From Acidobacteriota bacterium (GTDB taxonomy: Bacteria > Acidobacteriota > JAAYUB01): a stretch of DNA of 64,000 nucleotides. A program made the position numbers and the translations under genes. Numbering within the stretch: position 1 is the stretch's first letter; every line of letters begins with the position of its first letter. Positions 53,047 to 62,017 of this stretch are shown here, in pieces. The notes under the pieces are model-generated. The model did no database searches, was not told where the DNA came from, and was given only the letters and a program-made list of their open reading frames with translations. Location of the stretch: positions 1 to 64,000 of the forward strand of contig JAGNHB010000010.1 of assembly GCA_018001935.1 (NCBI GenBank), read 5' to 3'.

Positions 53047-53853
53047 TCAGCTGACCCGGACGAAGGCCGGCGGCCGGTCGTCTTCGATCAGGCCCTCCTC
53101 GCGGGCGAGTCGGTAGAACAGGGCCAGGGACGCCTTCTCCGCCTCTCCCAGGCGATAGCTCAGGTTTTCCCGAAGGTAGCCCAGGATTTCCACCTCTAGC
53201 AGGCCCGTTCGCCGCGCGGCGGACCGGGCGATTTCGGGGATCCGCCGGATCCCGTCCTGTGCGGACCGGTACAGCAGGCCCGGCAGGGGGCTCCCCGCCA
53301 GGTCCCCCTGCAAGGCCCAGAAGGCGAACACGAAGGGAAGTCCCGTGAACGCGCTCCACATCGACGCCAGGTCGAAAACCTGAAAACCGTCGAAGCACCC
53401 CGTCATGGCCGGGTCACCGATGATGAGCATTCCGTCGTGCCGCTCGAGGACCCCGTCGGGATCGTCGAACGGCAGGAAAGGACAGGCGTTGCCGTACACC
53501 CTTTGCAGGAGGATCCGCAGGAGGGCCGCGGAGGTGCGGGAGTGGGTGGTCACGGCGACGTCCCGAAGGGCGCCCGGTTCCCGGCGGGAGACGAGAAGGA
53601 CGCTTTTCACGGGGCCGGGGGAGGTGATGGCGACGCCGTCCAGCACCACGAGGCCCGGGATTCGCGGGTACTCGATGGACGGGAGGAGCGCGGCGTCGGC
53701 CCGGTCTCTCGCCAGGGCGTCGGCATTCCCGCTGGGCACGCTCTCGGTGACCTCCAGCCCGGCCGGGGCCGGTTTCTGAAGCAGCATCCACGTCAGCGGA
53801 AGCGCGTTGAGGAACCGGATGGCCGAGACTTTGAACGGGGGTTGTGCATCCAT
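53047..53853 (-). CDS. mqnA: Chorismate dehydratase MqnA (futalosine menaquinone pathway)
   Basis: This 268-residue enzyme removes water from chorismate in the first step of the alternative menaquinone route. Conserved blocks are SAIRFLNALPLTWML at the N-terminus, VPSGNADALARDRADAALLPSIEY (PS and D-A-L-I-PS boxes), ITSPGPVKSVLLVSRR, SRTSAALLRILL, and DLASMWSAFTGLPFVFAFW. It shows the MqnA/MqnD periplasmic-binding-protein fold. Other mqn genes are not in the window. Start ATG 53853. Confidence 0.9.
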   Translation of the reverse strand: MDAQPPFKVSAIRFLNALPLTWMLLQKPAPAGLEVTESVPSGNADALARDRADAALLPSIEYPRIPGLVVLDGVAITSPGPVKSVLLVSRREPGALRDVAVTTHSRTSAALLRILLQRVYGNACPFLPFDDPDGVLERHDGMLIIGDPAMTGCFDGFQVFDLASMWSAFTGLPFVFAFWALQGDLAGSPLPGLLYRSAQDGIRRIPEIARSAARRTGLLEVEILGYLRENLSYRLGEAEKASLALFYRLAREEGLIEDDRPPAFVRVS

Positions 53854-53898
53854 GGTGTGCTCGCTCCAGGAACTGCCGCTCCTGTCAGAGATTGCTCC

Positions 53899-54627
53899 TC
53901 AGAGCCCGAGAAAAAGGATCGAGGCGCCGGAGAGGGCGATCACCGCCCCCGCGAGGGCGTGCATGTAACGCTCCATCCAGCGGGTGGACAACCGTTTGAT
54001 GCCGCTCTCCAGCAGGAGCGTCGCCACGGTCATGGTCGCCACCGTCGCCACCCCGAAAATCGACGAGACGAGGACGACCCCCCCCCAGGAGTGGTGAGAG
54101 GCCGGGACCATCACCAGCGGGATCAGCGGTTCGCAGGGGCCCAGGACGAAGATCACGAAAAGGGCCCACACCGTCACGCGCTTTCGATCCTCCCCCCGGG
54201 CATCGGTCGGGTGGGGGTGGAGGTGCGCGTCGTGAAGGTGATCGTGGGTGTGAGAGTGAGTGTCCCCTGCCGCGTGGCGGTGCTCGTGGGTGTGTTCCCG
54301 CGAACGGGCCCCTCTTCGGATCCCCCAGGCCGCGTAGGCCAGGCCGAAGCCGAGGAGCAGCCAGCTGGCCAGGTCCCCGCGGACCGACTCGATCCCCTCC
54401 AGCCGACCGATGGCCACACCGGCGGCGATTCCCGCGAGACCGAGGGCGACCGACGAGAGAATGTGCCCGAAACCGCAGGCGGCGGTGACCAGGATGAGCC
54501 GGGTCCGGCTCCACCGGCGGGCCCGGCTCAGCATGACGAAGGGCAGATAGTGGTCGGGTCCCGCGAGGGTGTGCAGGACACCCATGCACAGAGCGGTCCA
54601 GCATAGAACCAGGATTTCGCCGTTCAC
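53899..54627 (-). CDS. NicO-family (RcnA/UreH-like) metal transporter with histidine-rich loop
   Basis: This 242-residue protein has about six membrane helices. The family box VLHTLAGPDHYLPFV lies near residue 19, and GPCEPLIPLVM lies near 165. Between helices 3 and 4 is a loop of about 45 residues with a dozen histidines (HTHEHRHAAGDTHSHTHDHLHD), a typical nickel/cobalt/zinc sensing or binding patch. The start is better placed at GTG 54627 than at the GTG two codons earlier, because GGAGG then has a normal spacing. The transport direction and metal are not certain. Confidence 0.75.
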   Translation of the reverse strand: MNGEILVLCWTALCMGVLHTLAGPDHYLPFVMLSRARRWSRTRLILVTAACGFGHILSSVALGLAGIAAGVAIGRLEGIESVRGDLASWLLLGFGLAYAAWGIRRGARSREHTHEHRHAAGDTHSHTHDHLHDAHLHPHPTDARGEDRKRVTVWALFVIFVLGPCEPLIPLVMVPASHHSWGGVVLVSSIFGVATVATMTVATLLLESGIKRLSTRWMERYMHALAGAVIALSGASILFLGL

Positions 54628-54845
54628 GTCCACCCTCCGGAAAGGTCAGCCCCGCGGCCGAAAGAGAAGTGTACGCATTTCAGGGCTCGACTGCAACCGG
54701 ACATCGGCCATGGCCCACCCTTTTTCACGGCCCGAAAGCCGGTCGGTCGGGGAGGAAGGCGGAGAACCATGGAACGTCATCACGGGCGCCCCCGTTGTCC
54801 CGGTCTGGCCCGAGGACGGCGGGTCCCCGGTTCTCGGGCCAGGGT

Positions 54846-55808
54846 TCAGGCCGGCGGGGGGGGAGGCTGCGCTCCAATCGCCCGGAAGAAGGCCTCGATC
54901 CCCACCCGGGCGCGGTCAAGCGTCGGGGCGGGCTGGACGGCGGAAAAGAGTGAGTGTCCGAAGTCGAGAGAGCGGCAAAACCAATTCACGAAGATCTTTA
55001 GCCGGCTCAGGCGGCGCTCGGCCGGAAGATGAAGCTCCAGCCGGGAGATGAAGTCCTCGAGGACCCCCCGGGGATCTGGGGGTGATTCCCTCAACCCGGC
55101 CGCCTGGGCGAAGACCCAGGGACGGACCGCCGCCCCCCGGCCCACCATGACCCCGGCGCAACCCGTCTGCGCAAACATCCGGCGGATGTCGTCGGCGGTG
55201 CCGATGTCCCCGTTCCCCACGACAGGGACACTCACTTTTTCCCGCAGCTGCCGGATGCACTCCCACCGGGCCCGGCGCCTGAATTTGTCCGAGGGAAAGC
55301 GGGGGTGGAGGGCCAGCGTCTGGGCGCCCGCGCCTTCGATCCGGAGGGCGAACTCGACGGCCGGCACCCCCCCCGGCTCCGGCAGGCGCATCTTCACGCT
55401 GAGGTGCCCTGGAAAGCGCCGCCGAACGGCCCGCACCATCGCCTCCGCCCGGGCGGGGTCCGCAAGGAGGGCTGCCCCTTCGCCTTTTCCGGTCATCATG
55501 GGCGCCGAACACCCCATGTTGAGGTCGATGCGGCGGACGCCCCGCCCGTCGAGGACCGCCGCGGCCTCGGCCACGAGGTCGGGGTCGGCCCCGGCGAGTT
55601 GGTGGACCAGGTCGGTCTCTTCCGGGGCACGCCGGAGAAAGAGCGACGGCTGGGTGGAGCGCGCCACGCTCCGGGCGGAGAGCATCTCGGTGAAGAAGAC
55701 GTCGCACCCGCCCAAACCCGCCACGAGGGTGCGGAAGGCGGCGTGCGTCAGTTCCGCCATGGGGGCGAGGACCAGGGGGTTTTCCCTCGGGGCGTCGTAG
55801 GGGTTCAT
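54846..55808 (-). CDS. tRNA-dihydrouridine synthase (Dus family)
   Basis: This 320-residue flavoenzyme reduces uridines in tRNA to dihydrouridine using NADPH. LVLAPMAELTHAAFR opens the FMN barrel. DLNMGCSAPMMTGKGEGAALL near residue 95 carries the catalytic Cys, with Ser in place of the usual Pro after it. HPRFPSDKF, VPVVGNGDI and GVMVGRGAAVRPWVF complete the family pattern. It is nearest to DusB/DusA-type enzymes, but the subtype is not decided. Start ATG 55808 with GAGGAG upstream. It is divergent from the phosphatase gene. Confidence 0.88.
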   Translation of the reverse strand: MNPYDAPRENPLVLAPMAELTHAAFRTLVAGLGGCDVFFTEMLSARSVARSTQPSLFLRRAPEETDLVHQLAGADPDLVAEAAAVLDGRGVRRIDLNMGCSAPMMTGKGEGAALLADPARAEAMVRAVRRRFPGHLSVKMRLPEPGGVPAVEFALRIEGAGAQTLALHPRFPSDKFRRRARWECIRQLREKVSVPVVGNGDIGTADDIRRMFAQTGCAGVMVGRGAAVRPWVFAQAAGLRESPPDPRGVLEDFISRLELHLPAERRLSRLKIFVNWFCRSLDFGHSLFSAVQPAPTLDRARVGIEAFFRAIGAQPPPPPA

Positions 55809-56141
55809 CCGGGAACTCCTCTCCGAGTGCTCAGCCATCGGTCCGCCAGAGTAACACGGGTCCCGGACTCGCGCAACACCCCGGAAGAATTGCTTGCCTT
55901 GGCGGAAACAGCACGGATATACTGACCAAAACGCCCGGGAGAGGCGATTGGGAAATCGGATACCCAGCCTGTCGCCCGCAGAGGTGTCGAGAGGAAGCGG
56001 GGTGTCCCGGATTGGCAGCCCGGACCGGGTACGGAGAGTGAAGAGCGTCCCTGATTGTCCCGGGAGAAGATGGGTGTCCCGGATCGGTTGGAGCCGTTCA
56101 GGGGCAACCGCTCCGGTTTTCCGCTCGAAAAGGAGGTGGAT
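55809..56141. other. Divergent intergenic region
   Basis: These 333 bases lie between the dus start and the phosphatase start. They hold a promoter-like pair (55894-55923) and three GGGTGTCC/GTGTCCCGGAT repeats between 55985 and 56090. No gene is supported. Confidence 0.5.
55894..55923 (+). promoter_or_regulatory. Probable promoter of the phosphatase gene
   Basis: -35 TTGCCT (55894-55899), an 18-nt spacer and -10 TATACT (55918-55923). The leader to GTG 56142 would be over 200 nt. Confidence 0.5.
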
Positions 56142-57122
56142 GTGGACATCACCGAGGCCGGGTATTACCGGCAGCAACTGCTGGATCGCCGCCAGCGGAT
56201 CGAGGGCGTTCTGGGGGTTCCCGGTGCGAATGCGCGGTTGCGGGACCTCCTGTCGGAGGTGGACTGTGCACTGCGGCGCCTGGACGAGGGGAGTTTCGGC
56301 CTTTGCGAGGTGTGCCACGAGGGCATCGAAAAAGACTTCCTGGCGGCGGACCCGCTGACCCGGTTCTGCCTGGAGCACCTCTCCTCCGCTCAGCAGCGGG
56401 CCCTGGAAAGGGACCTGGAGCTGGCGTCCTGCATCCAGGGGAAGCTCCTCCCGAAACCCGGCCTCGTGTCCGGCGGCTTCGAGGTCCACTACCACTACGA
56501 GCCGGCCGGCCCGACCAGCGGGGACTATTGCGACTACCTGGTTTCACCCGACGGCGACGGAAAGCTGACCTTCATCGTGGGGGACGTCTCGGGGAAGGGG
56601 ATCGCCGCCTCCCTCCTCATGTCCCAGCTGCATGCCATGTTCCACAGCCTGACGTCCTTCGGCATGCCGCTCGGAGACCTGGTCACGCGCGTCAACCGGC
56701 TCTTCTGCCAGAGCGTCTCCGCGAACCGCTTCGCCACCCTTGTCTGCGGCATCCTCTCGCCGGACGGCGCCCTCGAGATCTGCAACGCCGGCCATCCCCC
56801 GCCGCTCCTGACCCGGACGGACGGGGTCACGCCGGTCGAGGCGACGGGCCTGCCGGTAGGCATCTTCTGCGAGAGCGAGTACGAGGCCCGGCGGTACACC
56901 CTGGGTCCCGGGGACACCCTGTTCCTCTTCACCGACGGTCTTCCAGAGGCCAGTCACGACGGAGAGGATTACGGGACGGAGCGGGTCGCACGCCTGGCCG
57001 GGGAGTGCAGGGGCCTGTCCGCGGTGGCCTGGGTCGATGCGTTTGCCGCGGACCTCCGCGCGTTCCTGCGCGGGACACCCAAACCCGACGACCTGACACT
57101 GATGGCGATCCGAAGGCATTGA
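56142..57122 (+). CDS. DksA-type zinc-finger/PPM (SpoIIE-like) phosphatase fusion
   Basis: This 326-residue protein has a short helical N-terminus. A zinc-finger segment like that of DksA/TraR follows, at residues about 45-80 (ALRRLDEGSFGLCEVCHEGI and a second half FCLEH). A PPM-type serine/threonine phosphatase domain like RsbU/SpoIIE occupies about 95-326. Metal ligands are visible in PTSGDYCDYL, FIVGDVSGKGIAASLLMSQ, LFTDGLPEAS and PDDLTLMAIRR. It probably acts in a partner-switching pathway. The start is GTG 56142, 5 nt after AGGAGG. Confidence 0.85.
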   Translation: MDITEAGYYRQQLLDRRQRIEGVLGVPGANARLRDLLSEVDCALRRLDEGSFGLCEVCHEGIEKDFLAADPLTRFCLEHLSSAQQRALERDLELASCIQGKLLPKPGLVSGGFEVHYHYEPAGPTSGDYCDYLVSPDGDGKLTFIVGDVSGKGIAASLLMSQLHAMFHSLTSFGMPLGDLVTRVNRLFCQSVSANRFATLVCGILSPDGALEICNAGHPPPLLTRTDGVTPVEATGLPVGIFCESEYEARRYTLGPGDTLFLFTDGLPEASHDGEDYGTERVARLAGECRGLSAVAWVDAFAADLRAFLRGTPKPDDLTLMAIRRH

Positions 57123-57526
57123 AAAGCCCCCGCGCAAAGCCGCCAGGGCTCCCATTTTGGCGACCCCGTAAAAAAGTCCTATTTTGCCCGCGAATCACGC
57201 GAATGAACGCGAATCAGAAATCAATAATCAATAGATATTATTCGTGTTATAAATTCGCGTATCTTCGTGTTATTCGCGGGAAATCCCCCGTTCGCGACTT
57301 TTTGCGGGCTCATCAATTTTCGCAAAGAGAAGCCGGATGATCCTTTGGGCTCCTTTGCGAGGCTATGCGTCCTGGCGACTCGGCGAGCGGCCGCAGGCTG
57401 CAAATTGCACTCCCATGGCGGAGAACTCGCAGGCCGTTCATCCGCTACGGCTGCTCGAGCCTGTTCGTGGTTTTGTGTATTTCGTGGTCGAAATCCCTTC
57501 TTCCGGGACGGATACGCGGTCGCCGC
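57123..57526. other. Gene-free region with hairpin-forming repeats
   Basis: These 404 bases hold the inverted repeat at 57187-57280 and fragments related to the CGCAAAG/GCGTCCTGGCG family near 57315-57395 (for example TTTGCGAGGCTATGCGTCCTGGCG). No gene is supported. Confidence 0.55.
57187..57280. repeat. Imperfect inverted repeat of CACGCGAATGAACGCGAAT type
   Basis: The outer 28 nt of each side (57187-57214 and 57253-57280) pair at 23 positions, starting with nine perfect pairs (CCCGCGAAT). The 38-nt centre is AT-rich. Confidence 0.75.
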
Positions 57527-58312
57527 TCAGGGCCGCACGCCGGAGAGGAGGGCCCGGATCTGCCGTTCCGCCTCCTTCTGGTTCTGGATGGGGCCGACGT
57601 ACGGCGACTGGAGGGTCACGGCGCGGAAGATGGCGATCAGGGTGTTTTTCACCGGGTTGGCCAGGTAGGCACGGCGCTGGCGTTCGATGCCCAGGCGGAG
57701 GTCGGCGGGGAAGCGCTCCGCCGACACCGGGCGGCACGGCAGCCCCCGGGAGGCCAGGTAGGCCACGCCTTGCAGGTGGGACTGGAAGAGGGCCTCGACC
57801 TCCGCGCCGGGAAGCAGCTGCCGCAGGGAACCGACGTCGCCGGGCAGGGTGCCGCCCCGGCGGTCGGGGTTGGTGGTCAGGCCGCCCCGGTCCCCGTCCA
57901 GGATGGAGACGAAATCGATCCCCACGACGGCCGGGAGGGTCCCTGTCCTGAAAATGGCGGCGTAGACGGGCTCCGTGCCGTGGACGAGGCTCTGCAGCAG
58001 GGCGGGAGGGTTAATCTCCACCCGGTACAGGGGCCCCGCTTCCCGAAACCCCAGGGCGCGGCACCGGCAGATCCAGTCGGCCATTTTGGGGTCGCCGGGG
58101 TCGATGCCGGCCGGTTTCAGGTCGACGGCCTTCGGCAGGGCCTGGAGGCAAAGGAAGCCCACGAAGGCGACGAACACCCCCAGCAGCACCCCGACCAGCA
58201 CCCAGATTCCCGCCGCCCCGAGCCCGCTGAAGAGGGACTGCCCCTCGAAGAGCATGAAGCCGAGGGCAAGGCCCACCACGACGGGCAGGATTTTCATGAC
58301 GAGGTCTTTCAT
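57527..58312 (-). CDS. Membrane-anchored protein of unknown function
   Basis: This 261-residue protein has two N-terminal membrane helices (about 6-24 and 33-58) and a soluble alpha/beta domain of about 195 residues. Notable stretches are ADWICRCRALGFREAGPLYR and VEALFQSHLQGVAYLASRG. I recognise no family. Start ATG 58312 with GGAGG 5 nt upstream. It starts 36 nt after the acyltransferase-ligase fusion stop on the same strand, so co-transcription is likely and a lipid-related role is conceivable. Confidence 0.75.
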   Translation of the reverse strand: MKDLVMKILPVVVGLALGFMLFEGQSLFSGLGAAGIWVLVGVLLGVFVAFVGFLCLQALPKAVDLKPAGIDPGDPKMADWICRCRALGFREAGPLYRVEINPPALLQSLVHGTEPVYAAIFRTGTLPAVVGIDFVSILDGDRGGLTTNPDRRGGTLPGDVGSLRQLLPGAEVEALFQSHLQGVAYLASRGLPCRPVSAERFPADLRLGIERQRRAYLANPVKNTLIAIFRAVTLQSPYVGPIQNQKEAERQIRALLSGVRP

Positions 58313-58348
58313 GGGAACCTCCGGGAAGAATTCTGAATTCTGTACTCT

Positions 58349-60961
58349 TCACACCATTCCCTTCAGCGCTCGGTAATTCGTTTTCCCCGTCCCGAGGACC
58401 GGGATGGACTCCACCTTCACCACCCGGCGGACGAAGTGGAGGGGGGACAAGCCCGCGTCGCGCAGCGCCCGGTTGGCGTCCTCCCGCTCCAGGTCCAGCG
58501 TGGTGAAGAGGACCAGCTCCGGCTGGACGTCGGCGGACAGGGCCTCCACGGCTACGGCGGGCCCCTCGGCGTCGGGCGGCGTGAACCGCGCGGCGAGCGC
58601 CTCCTCCACCGCGGGCAGGGAGATCATCTCCCCGCCCAGCTTCACGAAACGCTTCACCCGCCCGGCGAAGGTCAGGACCCCATCGGCATCCTCCACCACC
58701 AGGTCCCCCGTGGGGTACCACGTTTTCCCCTCGAATTCCACGAAAGGCTGGGGCCCGTCGTGGTTGAGGTAGCCGGAGAAGACGGCCGGCCCGCGGAGGA
58801 GAAGAAGCCCCCGCCCGCCGGTCGCCACGCGCTCCCCCGTCTCGGGGTGGACGACGGCGTGCTCGAAGGTCCGGAGGAGCCGGCCGATGCTGCCCCGGCG
58901 CGGGGCGTCCTTGTCGTTGCCGGAGACCACCGGGGAGCACTCCGTGATGCCGTACCCCTCCACCACCTTCAGCTTCGGGCAGCGGCGGGCGACCTCGTCG
59001 AAGAGGGCGTCGGGGAACTTCTCCGCCCCGGTGACGGCGGTCCTGAGGGTCTCGAGTTGAGTGCCCCGGGCGGCCTGGAGAATCCCCTTGAGAAAAGTGG
59101 GTGTCCCCACCAGCAGCGTGGAGTGGTAGGCTTCCACCATTCGCGCCAGCAGCTCCCCCTCGGTGGGGTTCGTGTGGTAAGCCACCTGGAGCCCGGAGCA
59201 CAGGGGCAGGACCACCGTGCAGGTCAGCCCGAAGGAGTGGAAGGGGGGAAGGAAGCCCAGCATGCGGTCCCCCGGGCTGAGCCGGATGACTTCCAGCTGG
59301 TCCGCGATATTGGTCAGGATGTTGGCGTGGGAGAGGGGGACCGCCTTGGGAAGGCTTTCGGACCCGCTCGTGAACAGAACCACCGCCGTCTCCCCCACCG
59401 GGTTCTTCCGGAGCGCTCCCGGCCGGAACCGGGCCGTGAGGGCGGCGGCCAGCTTGCGCGGGAGGGAAATCGCCTTCCCCAGGTCCTCGAGGTAGACCAG
59501 CCGCCCCGCCAGGCCGTCCAGGGTGATCCCGCGCCCGGCCAGGACCTGGACGAGGCGGCGGGAGGTGAGGACCCGCTTCACCTCGAGCCGGTCCAGGGAG
59601 TGCTTCATGGGGCCCTCGCCCACGGTCCAGTTCACCATGACCGGGGTCTTCCCCGCGAAGTGGACGGCCAGGAAGGTCACGGAGGCCCCCACAGAGGCCG
59701 GGAGCATGATCCCGAGGCAGTTCCCCTCCATGGCCTCGAGGGCGGGCCGCAGGGCGAGACAGGCCGTCACCAGGCCCCGGTAGGTCCGGACCCCGGAGGT
59801 CTGGTCCGACATCACGGGAAAAGCCGGCCGGCGGACGGCCAGCCGGAGGAAAGCCTCCGTGAGGGTCCGGCCCTCGGCCAGGGCGATGGGCTCGGGCACC
59901 GCCCGGAACCACGCGGACGGCACGGGTTTGAGCTGCGGCCTGTGAGACGACGGGCCCTGGCCCGCGGCCGCGAGGAGCAGGTCGTTCACCGTGGCCATCG
60001 CCTCCACGTCGGGGGTCGGCACCCCGAACTCCTGGACCGCCCAGGCGGCGATTTCGGCGGTGGCCAGGCTGTCCATCCCGAGGTCGCGCCCCAGTTCGTC
60101 TTCCGGCCGGATAGACCGCGCCCCCGTCTTCTCCGCCAGTTTTTCCATCACGAGGCGGCGGGTGCTGGGCGGGACGTCGCCGTCGTCGGTGGCGGCGGCC
60201 TCGACGTCGGGTTCGGGGAGGACGCGGGTCCCGCCCCGCTCCCAGACCGACCGCGGCACGTAAGTGTTGGGGGGGGCGTCCTGGTTGTAGAAGGCCTCCA
60301 GGTAACGGTTCATCGCCGAACGCCCCGCGGAACGGGGGAAATCGGGCGGGTCGTGCAGCTCGAGGGTCACTTTTCGCTTGGGGACGAAGAAGACCCCGCT
60401 TCGCAGGACGTCCCACAGGCACTGCCGGAGCACGCGGGGCACGTTGGGCTTCCCCCGGGGCGCCCGGCCGAAGCGGCTCCCCCACAGCCCCCGGGTCCGG
60501 ACCAGGACGATGCGGGCCTCGGGGACCTTCTCCAGGATCGTCTCCACGGCGCTGTTGCCTCGAATGTCCTCGAACCGCGCGCGGTACGTGCGGCCCGAGG
60601 GGTAGACCACCACGTTCCGCCCGTTTTTCAGGCCGTCCACGCACGCCTGGATAGCCGCCTCCACCGCAAGGCGGCTGGCTTCGCCCCCCACCGCGGGGTC
60701 CGGGAGGGCGATGACGCCGGCCGTCCGCATCACCCCGCGAAGCAGGGGGTGGTCCACCCGGTCCCGGTCCGCCAGCACGCAGGGATCGAATGGGTAGTGG
60801 AGCATCACGCGCACGATCAGCGGGTCCACCAGGGCGGGGTGGTTGGGCAGGAAGAGGATCCCGGTCTTTCCCCGTGCGGACGCTTCCGCAACCCCGTGCA
60901 TCGTGATCCGGTAACGGAGACGGAGCAGGGTTCGGGCCAGCAGCCAGATCAGGAACCTCAC
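58349..60961 (-). CDS. PlsC acyltransferase - acyl carrier - AMP-forming acyl ligase fusion (Aas-like)
   Basis: This 870-residue protein has three modules. Residues 1-250 are a PlsC acyltransferase (LPNHPALVDPLIVR contains the HX4D pair, and VVYPSGRTYR follows). Residues about 265-350 form a carrier domain with the phosphopantetheine serine in LGRDLGMDSLATAEI. Residues 380-870 form an AMP-binding ligase (LFTSGSESLPKAVPLSHANI, VEGYGITECSP, WYPTGDLVVEDADG, and GTGKTNYRALK with the catalytic lysine). It resembles Aas of E. coli but has an added carrier domain and no transporter part. It probably recycles lysophospholipids or activates and transfers acyl chains. Start GTG 60961 with GGAGG 7 nt upstream. 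Confidence 0.88.
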   Translation of the reverse strand: MRFLIWLLARTLLRLRYRITMHGVAEASARGKTGILFLPNHPALVDPLIVRVMLHYPFDPCVLADRDRVDHPLLRGVMRTAGVIALPDPAVGGEASRLAVEAAIQACVDGLKNGRNVVVYPSGRTYRARFEDIRGNSAVETILEKVPEARIVLVRTRGLWGSRFGRAPRGKPNVPRVLRQCLWDVLRSGVFFVPKRKVTLELHDPPDFPRSAGRSAMNRYLEAFYNQDAPPNTYVPRSVWERGGTRVLPEPDVEAAATDDGDVPPSTRRLVMEKLAEKTGARSIRPEDELGRDLGMDSLATAEIAAWAVQEFGVPTPDVEAMATVNDLLLAAAGQGPSSHRPQLKPVPSAWFRAVPEPIALAEGRTLTEAFLRLAVRRPAFPVMSDQTSGVRTYRGLVTACLALRPALEAMEGNCLGIMLPASVGASVTFLAVHFAGKTPVMVNWTVGEGPMKHSLDRLEVKRVLTSRRLVQVLAGRGITLDGLAGRLVYLEDLGKAISLPRKLAAALTARFRPGALRKNPVGETAVVLFTSGSESLPKAVPLSHANILTNIADQLEVIRLSPGDRMLGFLPPFHSFGLTCTVVLPLCSGLQVAYHTNPTEGELLARMVEAYHSTLLVGTPTFLKGILQAARGTQLETLRTAVTGAEKFPDALFDEVARRCPKLKVVEGYGITECSPVVSGNDKDAPRRGSIGRLLRTFEHAVVHPETGERVATGGRGLLLLRGPAVFSGYLNHDGPQPFVEFEGKTWYPTGDLVVEDADGVLTFAGRVKRFVKLGGEMISLPAVEEALAARFTPPDAEGPAVAVEALSADVQPELVLFTTLDLEREDANRALRDAGLSPLHFVRRVVKVESIPVLGTGKTNYRALKGMV

Positions 60962-61255
60962 GCGTTCATCCTCCTTTCGGGCGATCGGACCGGGACATCG
61001 GGCGACATTGTACCCCAGGTCGGCCCGGATTGCACCTCTCCCGTAACCGGCCCGAATCTTTTTTCCCTCCGGGGATTCCAATTCCCCCGAGGCGTTGCGC
61101 GGTCCGCGTGCGGCGTGTACGGACGGCGGGGAACCACCCGGTCGGGAACCCCCGGAGGCGCGGGGAAACGGCAGGGAGACAGACCGCGTCCGGGCCCGCC
61201 GCCGGGCCCCGATCCGCCGGAATGGCTCTAATTTTTTCCCAGGAGGCTCATCATC

Positions 61256-61837
61256 ATGCTCGTGACCCGACCTGCCCCCGATTTCACCGCCAAGGCCGTG
61301 ATGCCGGACAACTCCTTCGGCGACCTCACCCTGTCCGCCTACCGCGGCCGAAACGTCCTCCTCTTTTTCTACCCCCTCGACTTCACCTTCGTCTGCCCCT
61401 CCGAGATCATCGCCTTCGACAAGCGGCTCGCCGAGTTCAAACAGCGGAACTGCGAGATCATCGGCGTCTCGGTGGACTCCGAGTTCACGCACTGGGCGTG
61501 GAAGAACACCCCCCGCAACCAGGGGGGGCTCGGATCGGTGGAGTTCCCCATGGTGGCGGACCTCACCAAGAACATCGCCCGCGCCTACGACGTCCTCTTC
61601 GACGAGTCGGTGGCCCTCCGAGGCCTCTTCCTGATCGACCGGGAGGGGATCGTCCGCCACCAGGTGGTCAACGACCTGCCGCTGGGGCGAAGCGTCGACG
61701 AGGCCCTCCGCGTCCTGGACGCCCTGCAGCACTACGAGGCCCACGGCGAGGTCTGCCCGGCGAACTGGCGCAAGGGCGACAAGGCCATGAAAGCCACGGC
61801 GGAGGGCGTCGCCGAATACCTGGCGGGGATGGAGTAG
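61256..61837 (+). CDS. Typical 2-Cys peroxiredoxin (AhpC/TSA family)
   Basis: This 193-residue thiol peroxidase reduces hydrogen peroxide and organic peroxides. The peroxidatic Cys lies in YPLDFTFVCPSEIIAF near residue 48. The resolving Cys lies in HGEVCPANWRKGDKAM near 165, which is the eukaryote-like Prx1/AhpC arrangement. Start ATG 61256 with AGGAGG 9 nt upstream. No ahpF is adjacent, so thioredoxin or a bacillithiol-linked protein may reduce it. Confidence 0.95.
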   Translation: MLVTRPAPDFTAKAVMPDNSFGDLTLSAYRGRNVLLFFYPLDFTFVCPSEIIAFDKRLAEFKQRNCEIIGVSVDSEFTHWAWKNTPRNQGGLGSVEFPMVADLTKNIARAYDVLFDESVALRGLFLIDREGIVRHQVVNDLPLGRSVDEALRVLDALQHYEAHGEVCPANWRKGDKAMKATAEGVAEYLAGME

Positions 61838-61895
61838 GGGATCCGGCGGCGGTTCCCGGGATCAAGCGATCCGACTCAACCGGGGCTCAGATCAG

Positions 61896-61949
61896 GGACA
61901 CCCACTTTCCGGACAGGGGTCGAGATCCGGTCCGAAACAGTGGGTGTCC
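61896..61949. repeat. Inverted repeat GGACACCCACT/AGTGGGTGTCC
   Basis: 11-bp perfect arms (61896-61906 and 61939-61949) with an inner region that can pair partly (TTTCCGGAC / GGTCCGAAA). It lies between the peroxiredoxin and the convergent PP2C gene. Confidence 0.75.
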
Positions 61950-62017
61950 ACTTTTTGCCGCGATCGGGGAGGTCCGGATGGTCTCGCGCCGGCTGAAGCC
62001 GGCGCCACTTCGGGGGG

